64,000 nt of DNA from Klebsormidium nitens (taxonomy: Eukaryota > Streptophyta > Klebsormidiophyceae > Klebsormidiales > Klebsormidiaceae). Positions 24,401 to 36,400 of this stretch are shown here, in pieces (positions within the stretch are counted from its first letter, which is position 1; each line of letters opens with the position of its first letter). The stretch lies in the NCBI GenBank assembly GCA_000708835.1, contig DF237110.1, forward strand, positions 62,001-126,000. Direction: 5' to 3'. The notes under the pieces are model-generated. The model saw only the letters and a program-made list of their open reading frames with translations, did not search any database and was not told where the DNA came from. The translations under genes and the position numbers were made by a program.

Positions 24401-27400
24401 TCTGTTCTCTTTTCTAACATTGGTTTTAGAATTTTGTGTCTGGATCCCTAAAACTCGAAGAAAGCGAAGGACTGCCCCGCCCAAAGCAACTGGATCTATT
24501 TGTGAATCCTTAAAAGGGCCCCACCTGCTATGCTTGTTCGTGCACTGGGGTGTTGGTAATGCTGAAGGTAGAGTGGTGAACAGCACTGACCCGCATTGCT
24601 CCATCAAAGGTTCCGGGATAAAGCGGCGTTTGAAATCGATTTGGACGCGTCTGGTGCTGGGGAAGTTCTTATCATTGTACTTGACGTATGCTGACGTGCA
24701 AAGCAGTCAAAACGCATCAGTAGTGGGCCCAGTCGACTGACAGCTGCGCAGCAAGAGAATCGAGGGACGAGGTAAAACGAACTTGCGTGATGAGGTTGGG
24801 CTGCATGCTTTTTCGTTGAGCATCTCTAAGGATGAAAACTTGCTGTATCTTGCAGGTGCCTCGGAAGCTGCTCCTCCAAGTGCATGCGCTGGCCCACTAC
24901 AACAGCGTCCATTCCAGCGAGTCCCCGGTGGACCCCGGCGTATTCAGTTTCGTGGCTGCGTATGAGAGTCCCGTCCTGGCTCTGCAGAGGGACCTCGAGA
25001 CGATCGGCCCCCGAGTAGGCGAGGTAAGGCAACACTTTTCCACTTCTAGATGTTTTCGGAATGTAGACGAGCGAGAGATGCAGAAAAGAAGTCAACGGTG
25101 TTGTCTGCTTCTGCTTATGGATACTCGTGATGCCGCCAAGTCGGAGTAGGCGGGTGTGTTGGTCAGCAAAGTCGCAACAACGCGTTGTCTCGATGTTGCA
25201 GTGGACTTTCAACTTATGGAATAGCAGATGCAGGTGAGCAGACTGAGAAGGGGTTAAAGAATGCTCAGAGCGCTGTCCCGGGATAAGCCGCAGTTGTTCT
25301 CGATTATACTAGGCCAATTGTCTCTCTACCACTTTCTTCTTAGTGTTCTGACACCGTTTCGACGTTCTGCCATTTTCAACGTATTGCTGAAGGCCTGCTG
25401 TCTGTGTCTATTTGTCAAGATTCAAAGCTAGTATCGCCCCGTCTTACTTGAATTCGTCCAACCATGCGCAGGTCCTCGACGCGATCGCCCCCCAGCTCCT
25501 CTCCCTCCTCAACATCGAGACAGTCCGTCAAGACGGCGTCCTCAGCCCCTGGCCCAAGGAAGGCGACGAGGCACCAGTCGACCTCCCAAGCGCACAGAAA
25601 CAGTACAACGCCTCACCAGCAGTGAAACCAAAGGCCTTGTTGCCGTCCGAAAGCACCCCGATCCGTGGCGTTCTACCTAGCACCCTCGACAAGAACAGGG
25701 CGGGAACGGCATCCGACCACATGGATGAGAGCATGGGCGAAGTGAGTGGCGCGGCTCTTGAGGCGAGCGGTCCCGCACTGGAAGGGCGGTTGAGCCGGTT
25801 AGCACTAGGCAGAGAGGAGAGCGTCGCGTCGGGTGTGAATAGCCCTCTGCCGCCCATAGGAGTCGGGAACCCCGAGCAAGAAGGATCGACGCCGGAACGG
25901 CCCCGCCCGGAAGAGGGCGGCGCCGAGGGGGTGATGTCCAGCGGAGGGGCAGTAGGGGCAATCGGGGCCGCAGAACCCCCCAGCGGAACCGGCCAAGATT
26001 CAAATTTCGGGGGGGACGAAAGTGCTGCGATGAGCCCGGGGGGGCAAGAGGCCCAGTCTGGCAGTCAGTCGGTAACGCAGCCCAGCCCAGTAGACTTTTC
26101 GAAGATGGGACTTTGGATGGGCGACCGGGGGTCGGAACGACCGGGAGAAGCGTTGCAGGCGGAGGGGCTGAAGAGTTACGAGGCGCACCTGCAGTGGGTG
26201 TGCTTTGGGTTTTTGGCGTGCCCGGCGGAGCTGGCCAGGGGGGTGCCCCGCAGCGATCTGAGGGCGAGGCTGGTCGGGGTGAGTCGCTTGCTGTTTTGAT
26301 GAGGTCGAAACATTTGCACGTGCGAAACGCAAGCAGCTTGTGCAAGAGCAGATGGAGAGGTGTATGAGTCGATGTTCGAGATGCTTGATGGTCAGATATG
26401 CGGCGATTGGACTCTCCGGAAAATTGCAAGGCCCCTTAAGCCAGGGCTGACGATCCTAGCCGTTTTGCCAATTCCCCCGCTTGGTTTGTCTCCAACAATG
26501 CCGGACACACAGGGGTCTCAGGAGTCGGCTTTGCATTTGCTTCTTTAAAAGTACACGAGTTACGAGCCGGATGATATACATCTCGACGCTTTCTTCGTCT
26601 TTGCGCTTAGCTACTTGGATACACAGCAAACCAAGTGCACACACGTGTTCCTCGGTACCATTGCAGGCCGTTCTAAGCCAAGCGTTCCTGGTGCCGCTGT
26701 TCCGCAACGAGTGCATATACGTGCACGAGGAGTATGCGCAGTACGTTCTGCCGAGGTTGGCGGACCTGGAAAAGCAGGCCAAGTCGCAGAGGGGGGACGT
26801 TGACGAGGAGCGGGCGGCAAAGGCTGCAAGAAAGGCCATCAAGTGAGCGGTTCAGGAGCTTCGCTTCCTGCACATCTCTAAGCGGACTTGCGGAAGGCCG
26901 TATGTTGAAGGAGTCCACGAGGCAACAAGATTGCTGGATGTTGAGATAAGGCATAAGAATGAAGCCCATGACCTGCCAGAAACGCCTTCCCAGTCGCTTA
27001 AGCGGGTTTTGGATTTGCCACCTCCTGGACCAAAATCATCGTTCTCCCGAGCGCCGCAGAACGATCACGTGGAGCGCACCTTCAAAGCTTTTGAACGCCG
27101 GGCTGTGCTTTCTTCACTGCCAGCTTTTCCTTGTTGGCGGCGTTTTGCATGACGCTTTCAAACCCCGTCATTGCTTTGACAACTGACAAGAGACGCTCGT
27201 CCGTTATCATCCTTAGTTCCATTCACTACCTGATTCCCCTCTACTTCGCGGATCTCAAAGTTCCAAAGGCCTTCAATCAGCTCCTCAAGATTCACATGAA
27301 AGCGGTTGCGTCTGCAGGAACGCGGCGGACGGAGTCGCCGCCAGCTGCGGGCCTATCCACCGGGAGCGGCGAGTGGTGTTGCACGAGGAGCTGGAGAAGC

Positions 27401-30400
27401 TGGCGACCGCGTTCTCCGAAGTCCCCGGGCTGCTGCCTCAAAAGGTCGAGGTGGGTCGCCTACGGAGCTGAAGAATTAGAAGGTGCTCATTGAAGGCGTT
27501 GGTAGTGTTCTTTGCACTGTCGAGAATTAAGCAAGCCAGAGCAGTTGATTGATGCTTCTCCCTCTGCGAATGCCGAGCCTTTGGAGTCGACACCGCTTGA
27601 AGCACAGCTACAGTATTTTCGCTTCCTTAGGGAGCTTCTACCACGCAGCATTAAAGTTAAATAAACCTGTCCATCCCCAAACACTTGAAAGTTCATCCAC
27701 TAGACCGATTCTGATGCCATCTTGTCCAGAATCTGTCTCCTCTCATTCCTAAGACGTGCTCCACGCTCCGATTTGATTCCGCGGTTGGTAATATGCAGCA
27801 GATCCGGTCATTCACACTTCTTGCCATGGACATTTATGGTCATCCAACTTTGACACTCTGCCGTCATTTGTTCGCGGAATCAATTCTGTGCCTTTTCAGA
27901 ACGTATTGGGCGCCCTCAGCCTGGCCCGCACCGAGCTCCACTGGCACTTCCACCACCTGGGCGTGCCGGCCAAAGCGCGAGCGGGCCGCATTCTCATCCC
28001 GGAGGGAGTGCCCGACGCGACGGTCGGCTCGCTGCTGAGCGTCACGCAGAAACTGGCGGCCGTCGTCAAAGAATACCGCAAAGGTATGGCGCCGTGCTGG
28101 AAACCCCCCGTTCTTCTTGTCACTCTGACTTCGCTTTGGCGCCAGTCAATCTGCGAATGTTGACTTTCACCAGTTTTCAAGTCCAGAATGTTGTGCAGCG
28201 CCGCTGGACGTTGTATGCTGTGGGCGCAGATTTTGGCATCCAGTGCGTTTCGAGACTCGAGTGCATCCTCTTGTTCTGCGAGCAGAAAAGAACTCTGGAA
28301 TTTCAAACTCTTGAACAGGGACCGCGAAAAATGCTCTTGGCTTGCTTGGCATCAAAATTTCCTTTTCTCGCCTCTGTCCAATGAGAACGGCAACGCATTC
28401 TCTTGACCACGTTCGACGTTCTTCCCGTACATTTATTTATCAAATAATCAGACAAAGGACCCTCTCAATTTGCTTTTGAACATATCTTGTGACGGAGACC
28501 TTCGTAGCGGATTATTAGCACACCCTACCCCACATTGCACCTGACAGCAACAGTGGCCCTGACAAAGCCACAGAGCAGTAGGGGAAACAGGTAGATGATC
28601 GCAGAGCAACGAACTGACGAACAGCAGAAAGCAGATGGTTTTCTTGAAGAATGTGCTCAGGCTAATGATACCACATTCCCGTCAACGTTGCAGCGATCCG
28701 ATCCTACGCGGCGTCAAAGTTGCTGGAAGCCCGGGAAAGGGTGCAGTTCTTCAGCGGCCTTGCTTTGGCGGGCCTGGACGTGGACAGCACGCTCAAGAAG
28801 CTGCTGAAAGAGTTAGCGCCGGGTTTGGAGGAGGATTACTTGACAGAGCTGGTCAAGGGGGGGTCTGCGGCCGGGAGCCTACAGGTGAGTGCCATCGACT
28901 TTCATTTTCGTTCTTGATTTGCAACAAGTCTTACGCCTGGGTTACTTTCGTTTTTGGTTTGGTACTTAAAGTTGCAGAAAACGGGCTCATCGGCACGACT
29001 GGCCATGTATAAATGCAGAAGCCTTCCGTTGCAAAGCACAAACCGACCCCTTACATAAAAGCTCTCAGAGCGCTCTTGGGACTTTGCATACGTCCTGTCC
29101 TTGAGGCTCTTCCACGTTATCCTGGCCCCCTCTCCCGGTTTCGCTTCAATCAAAATCAAACGACAAGTACTCTGCCGCTCTTTTTTCTGCCGGTGTTCAG
29201 CACTTTCTCACTGCGCTATTGTCCATCTCAACCATAGGTCGTGACAGTGGTTTGATAGAGAACGCTCTCGTTGCAACCAGGCAGCCTGTCGCTTGACCAA
29301 AAACGACACTATTTAATCATGTCCACACTTGGGGAAATCAAACGGCAAGCCTGATTCTACTCCATTAAATTGCTGGTCCATCAAACCCGCCCTTAACCCT
29401 TCGTTAAACCCGCAGGCCTTCCAGCGGACCTGGATTCGGACGCTGGGCTTGCTGTCCAACTCCAAGTCGTCCGTCAACCTGCGGCACCTCGAGCTTGCCA
29501 CGTCACAGGGCATGGTTCCTGGGCTCGCTCGAGAGTGCAACCGGGCGTATCAGCTAGCACGGTGAGCTGCCTTCTAGTTGGTCGAATGCGGCTGTATTTG
29601 TTTGGTGACTTTCAAAGAACTCAATTGTCATGGAACACTTGTTTCATATGCTGGGTGAGTCCAGATACAGTCCGCATTCGGTGCACTCAGCAATTCTGAA
29701 GCAAGCACATGTTAAGCGAATGAAAGACGGGAATCTTGAGTCGTGATTCCCAATAGAGTCTCTCTTGCTGTGCAACGGGCAGCTTTAAGGCTAGTAGTGT
29801 GTCCCCACGGAAATTGTCGCAAGGCACGAAGTTTGGCTTAGAATGAACGCTTGGCAGATACCTTCTATTAAATCAAGGTCAATGTGAATATTACAATCGA
29901 AAAAACACCTGAGGAGAATCCTGGAGACGTCATGTTGCTGACATGACCACAGCGTCACTGGTGCTGACGTCATCTGGCTTTGGCAGGTGTGTGGACGAAT
30001 TGGACGCGTTGTTAGACGAGAGCAGCTCGCTCAAGGTCCTGCACTTTTACCAGCCGAAGCTGCTCCTGGTAGGTCATGCCTTGCGCTCATACATCGCTAA
30101 TTGTGCGATCAAGCGAGTCAGACATGGCCTCGGAGAATGTTCCTGTGTCCGCCCGGCTTTTATGCTCGAAAGGCACTGGTCCCCCAGTAGATCTGTTGAA
30201 TTCCTCACATGTTACAGACAGGCTGTCTATGTTGAAGCAAACAGAGTCGCGAGCGGAGCGGCATTCTTTTTGCGGGAGTCTGTATACATTCGTTTCGGAC
30301 GACCACAAGTTCACAGATAGCCACCTTCAGCCGGGTGTTGGGAGTTGTCTTAACCCCTCTCAATCTAAATCTAGGAATCTACTTGGTAAGACCCTCCGCC

Positions 30401-33400
30401 CGCCCTGCATGCGGACTGAAACATAAAGGCGACAAAGCGAAACCCGTACCCGGTTCTCCGGCCTGCAGGTGCTGCAGCAGACGCTGTACGACCCTCAAGG
30501 CTTCTGCGAGGACGCGTGCGCGTGGCTGCGGCTGGCGGACGCCTTCCCGCAGAACGCCCACAAGTCGGTACCCCAAGAGCTTCCCAAGCTCGCAGTGGCA
30601 GCCGTGGAGTACACCGAGAGCGTTTTAGAGTTCCTCATGGCCGGCCTGCAGAGTATGGTCGGCGCGCTCGATTCGGAGAGCGGTTGGGCAGGCCTCGACC
30701 GACAGGTAGGAAACCCATTGGTGCTTGAAAGAAAAGAAGTCTCCGGCGTTTGCCATTCTCATCTGCTCGGGTGCTGGTTTCCGAAGCAAAACCCAATGTG
30801 TGACCATTCTGCAATCTTTCCTTAGCTCCTGGCCAGGCCTGCTTTTGGAGCAGATGCGTTTCGAGCTTAACATCCAGCCTGTCAGCGCGTTTACTTGAAC
30901 CGCTTCCTTGACCCCTTGAGCGTTTGGATTTCGCCTTTATTTCTCCGTCAATTGGCTTTGACGAGCGCAACGAGCGCCCATCTTCCGACTGTTTCTTTGT
31001 TGCAAATCTTAGCAAAGGGCACCTTTCACCGCGTCCTAGTCCTTAGTCCTAGTCCTTAAACGTTTCAAATACCCCCCTCCTTTTCTGGTGTATTACCCTG
31101 TGACAATCACAAATCCGCTCACCTCCCGTGTCTCTCTACTTTGCAAATCTCAGCAGAGCGCGCTTTTCACGGTTGTTCTGCCTCCTTAAACATCCTGACA
31201 TCCCTACTTGTACGGTTCAATCCGCTTCGACACAATTCAAAGAGCGCCCATTTCACCGCTTCCTACCCCTTAAGCATTTGAGGTCCCCTCTCTTTTCCGC
31301 TTCAATCCGCGTGGACGGCTACAAAGATGCGCGCCCATGTTCCATTCCCCCTTTTCTCAGCAGAGCGCGTGTTCCACCGCGTCCTTCGCCCCTTAGCTTT
31401 CTGCAAATCCCTCCACTTTCCATTACGGATCTCAGTTGAGCGCACTTTCCATGCCCTTCTTAATCCGCTTCTCCACTTCCGCTTTAGTCCGCTTTAATCC
31501 ATACAAAGAGCGCTCGTTTTCCTCGCAGACCTGAGCAGAGCGCGCCGTCCATGGCTTCCTTCACTCGCCTCATCTCTTCCATGTTAATCCGCTCCACGCA
31601 CACAAATAGCGCCCTTTTACATGCAGATCTCGGCAGAGCGCGCCGTGTTACGGCTGACCCTCGCAGCCCAGGCCAAGAGCAGCAAGCGGCGCTCCACCCC
31701 CAAAAAGGAAGACCTCCAGCTGTCCCAACAACAGCCGGGCTTCGAGAGCGACCCTTCTGCGAGCGATGCTGTCCAGGGGATCGAGGTGGCGGTGCAGCGG
31801 CTGACGTCATTCGTGGCGGAGCTCGGGAACATGGGCCCGGTCAAAGTCATGGACCGCGTGTATGCGCCTAGGGAGGTGAGGGGAGCGGAGGGGTTTAAGA
31901 TTGGATAACGTCAAAGCGTCGGTACTTGTTGGACTTGTGATCAACGGACCTGTTGGGAGACTTCACGTGTTTTGAGAAGGGAAAAGGCGCAGCAGGAGTT
32001 GGTTCACTGTTCTTCCGAGATAGTCAAGTTGAAGGCTCGCTGAATATCTTATCTCGGCTGATTTGGAGCGCGGACAAACGATTGCCCTTGTCTATACGAC
32101 CGCCCTCCTCATCCGTACCTTGCTCCCGGCTAAGTTGCGTAGGAGGCTAAATTGTTTCGTTGAGCCTAGTTCAGATTGAAAGTCCGTGAGATACCTGATC
32201 ACACCATTCGCCTTTCTTCGTAGAGTTCAGTGTGTGGTTAGTCCATTCCTCCAATCTTGGCCTCGGGTCTATCTCAAACATCCAATTGACCTTGAACTTT
32301 TTTGGCAATGCCTGTTCGGTTTTGTTCGTTCAAAGCTGAAAAATAAAAGCTCTGCCCTTTCTGTACCTGTGCGAGCGCCTGCGCAATGTGTCCAGCCTCA
32401 ACGCAGTCGTTGCAAACCTTGGCGTCCCCCTTAACCCTGACCGTTAAACATCTTTTTCCAGTACTTGCGAGAGCGCCTGCACAGTATCATCAAGGCCGGG
32501 TTACAAGAAAACTACCTCGCGGGACTCAAGTCCTTCCGGCCGCCCCAGCTTTTGGAAAACGACCTACGGCGCTTCGAAGCGATCCTGCAGCTCATCGGCC
32601 GCCACGTCAGCATTGACGTCACCCGCGTCCTGCGCGAGGTGCTCCTCAGCGAAGCGTACACAGAGTGAGTACTTTATCGAAGAGCCAACACTTGTTCAAA
32701 ACGGCGGAGAGCTGGTCTTTGACTCTTGACCGGGAGAGTCATGAGTGCGCCCACCCAAACTCCTCTTCTTAATGAGCGCATCGTAGCACGCTTCCAGAGA
32801 TTGCTCAAAATGTTTGTTGCTTGCTCAACGCTTACTGTCCACAGGGATGCCTCTTGTTTCAGGGACCTTCGGACGACTCTCTCTTAGAACTCCTCCAAAC
32901 TCTGCTGACGTTCAAGGTACCCTGCCAGTCAGCAACATAGGCATTCGCCCTTGCTTTCCTGGTCGCTTTGCGGTCCCGTCAGGAGCAGGCCATCGAAGCA
33001 CCGCATCCATTGGTCCGGCAAAACAACCCACACAACCCTGACATGCTCCGTGCCCTCTTCAATAGACATTTACAAGAAACTGAGCATCGATTCAGCGAAT
33101 TTTGCTCCCATGCTGTGCAGTCGGATGCGCGACCTCCAACCGCCTGTGTCGAAGAAGGATGCGGCCGGGGAGGGGCCCAAGGCGGTCGCGGCTGTTATTG
33201 CTGACTGGTGAGCAAGGCAACTTTGAGATCCGTCTACGAGAAGGAAAAAGAGAAAGGGCAACAGCCTTAATGCCTGATTTTGGCAGGCAATCTGGCGTTG
33301 TTTTGACGGCTTGGTTGAGCATTGAATGGAGCGTCGAAAACAGTGTTTACAAGCGTTGGGTTCCGGCATCTGAACGAACGGCAGGGTCAAAATGTTGATC

Positions 33401-36400
33401 AAGCATATGCTGAGGTTTGAAATTGGTGGGTGCCCTACGCTTTGGAGTCGCAGTACCTGATCCGGGTGCTCGAGTGAAGCCGCGCCTCCATCCAAATGCG
33501 TCCGTGAACACTTTTTGCAAAGCGGGTTCTTGCCAGCCCCTGCTTTACTCCTTGGTTGCGGTCAGTATGTACGAGAAAGAAAGCTGACTAAGAGCCCACC
33601 GAAAGCAGACAGACTTCATCACACTAAGCAGGTGCTCACCTTCGCGAAAATCAGCTGTCGAATCTGCATCGCAAGAGCATCTCAATCATCGCAGGAGCAT
33701 CTTATCATCGACTGCATCGCAAATCCTCGTATTGTGCAGCTTTTACCTCCAAGCAGAGCAGCATTGGCCCTAACCTTGTGGTCTGCCACTCCTTGCAGGT
33801 ACATTGACTTCATCGTCCTCGATCTTCGAAATGCGGGCATCATCTATTCTCAGTCGACGAGCGGCTTCACGACGGGAGGCCACTCGACCGCCTTGGTTGA
33901 GCAGGTCGGTCGCTAGCTGCGATTTCGTGACTGCCCTGAGTTGTTAAAAGATGTGCGGGACTTGTTTTCTAGCTTAATCATCGGTACTCTTCCGGACAGC
34001 TTTTGACAACTATCCTTAGTAATCTTGTGACAAGTAGCACCCTGGGAACAAAGATGGCTTGTACCTGCAGTGAAGTTGTTTCTAAGTGTCTGCTCTTTAT
34101 CTCGTGGCCCTCTTCTCCAACCCTAGCGCATCCCACACCGACGCTCACAAGTCCACGTGTCTAATCATCAGCCGACTCAAAGCGTCAAAGCCTTCAACCA
34201 CCCATTCCTGTGCGTCGCCATTATAGCAAAAGCTCTACCCGACCGAAGATTGAAAGTCCTTTCCGCAATCTTGAGCAGGTGACGCGCTTGGAAGCATTCG
34301 AGTCGCTGCTGCGGGTCTTCGGACCTTACGGAGCGGACCGGTTGATCGCCAAAACGTACGAAATAACGACGCTTGCCATCCTCAGCCTGGAGGTAAGTGA
34401 TTTTGTCAAAGGCTTGATCGCTCTGAATCCGTCTCGTTTACCTTCTAGTTTCGAGCCCGCTGACAGCATCTTGCTCGTGATTTTCCCGCTGTTTTTCCAT
34501 CGAGAGGATCCAACGGGTCACTCGAACATCCCCCGTCCGCAATGGACAGGAAGCCCTATTCCCGCGAGCACCAACGTGCACCAGATGTCTCACCGAGTGC
34601 GGGGTCAGTCGTAGGCCGCCAATGTCTTTTTCTCTTGGACTTCGACGTTGCCCCTCTTTTCGCACTGGGGCGGCTCGGCAGGAATTTTCTCTCGTACGCA
34701 TCACCCATCTTCTTCTGAATATATTGATGTCTCTCCCAACTTAGTCATCTTTGCTCCCGAGATGCTTTCCTCTCCTTCCGAAGAGTGCGTGCTGGACTAG
34801 TCCATCTTTCCGTTCCCCAGCACTCGGAAATCGTCACGACCTTGTTTGTTCTAGTAAGAGAGAAAGCTTTGAAGCCTTTGTAATGTTACGCCTTGTCAGA
34901 AAGCTGCTTTACACAATGACCGGCGTGCTTGCAGGCTACTATTCGCAAGGAACAGCCGGTCCTTCAGGAGCTGCAGGCGAACTTCCATTTTCCGGAGAAG
35001 CGGGCCAGGCTGCTCTCTAGAGTCACAGGTACATAACCCGCACCCTAACCCTTTATCTCACCAGTCTGCTCATTCTCGATTGGAAGGCTTGCCTACTCTT
35101 GTTGACCTCTACGTTGGAAATGGTGGTTCGCCGTAGAGTTGGCGGCTTATGAGTTGGACACGACACAGCGTTTGCGACGTCTTTTTGGCCAACTCTCTCG
35201 CGATTCTCTCTCAGCAAAACAGCATGCGACGGTATCCTCGGGATCGGCTCTGATCCTGCATCGCGTATCTGAAATGCGCACCAAGCATTGTCTTGACCTC
35301 GGCCACAAACGCCATATCTGTTTAAAGACAGTTGTTCCCAGCATTCATAGGACCGTCAAGAAAACCCGCTCCAAACACGCTCCGACGAAGACCCTCTCCT
35401 AAACAGGTAGTGAGAACCCTGTACCGGCTGATAACCCTTTTCAACTTAGCTTTAGTGTCCTGGAATCCAGCTCGCCCTGTATTGAAGCACAAGCGTCAAC
35501 CAGCATTTGAATCAGAGCAAACCAACCCGTCACCGCCAATTTCCTCTGTATATTCTATGAGCCCGGCCAAAGTTTCTGAGTATCGAGATGGTGTACAAAG
35601 GAAAAATACCATGTCGGCCCGAAATTCTGGCTTAACACCGACACAACGCTCTCTAACCCGAGACAAAACCCCTTTCCCCCAGGTATCGAGAACGTATACG
35701 CGCTGACGACCCAGGTCGGCCAGTGCATCTCCCTCCGGGAGCAAGTCGCCGACGCGTGCGCCGCCGTCATGAAGCAGCATGCGCCCCTTATTCACACCGT
35801 CCTGGGGGACGCCGTGCGGTGTCTCCCGCCCCCTCTTCTCCCGGAAGGTGTTCACGCGGCCCGGCTGCGGCGGGTCGCGCACAAAGTCGGGGCCGCGGAC
35901 CGGGGGGACGATCCGCTCGTGTATCAGGCGCTGACTGGGCTCGGGAAAGGTGGGTTCGGGCCGCAGTGACTAGTGGCTTGTTGCTTTGCTTGAAAGGGAG
36001 AGCGGTTTGGTCGGAACCCTTTTGTTCGTTTCTTATAGTTGGACCCTTCAGTAACTTTAGAAGTGGGGATGGACATCTTGCCCGACAGAGAGGTTGGAGC
36101 TGGTGCTTCTTTTTCTTGCTCTGCCGTCTTGTGAAAGGCTCTGTCAAGCGCGAGAATCGACAGAGCTCAGAGCTATGAATAACTCCCTGCCACGTCGACT
36201 TTGAGGCCTCGTACGTTGTCAGCGCCCCTGCCCATTGTGGACGACAACATCAAAGGAAGGGCTGCTAAGCAAGGACTGTACGTCTGTTTTCTCATGTCCC
36301 GACGCCGGAGCGTATTCACACCCCGCTTTCAATCTGCTTGGCAGTCGGCGACGCAACCTGGCGGCTGCTGCCCGTCCTCTGGGCGACCTGCACCGGCAGC

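Noticed and set aside
32823-32982. Extra NAP1 micro-exon reading GPSDDSLLELLQTLLTFK near 32863-32916
   Set aside because: The peptide looks plausible and has AG and GT borders, but its phase does not fit the exon ending at 32664 (it would meet a stop). The whole stretch 32665-33207 remains the least certain part of the NAP1 model.
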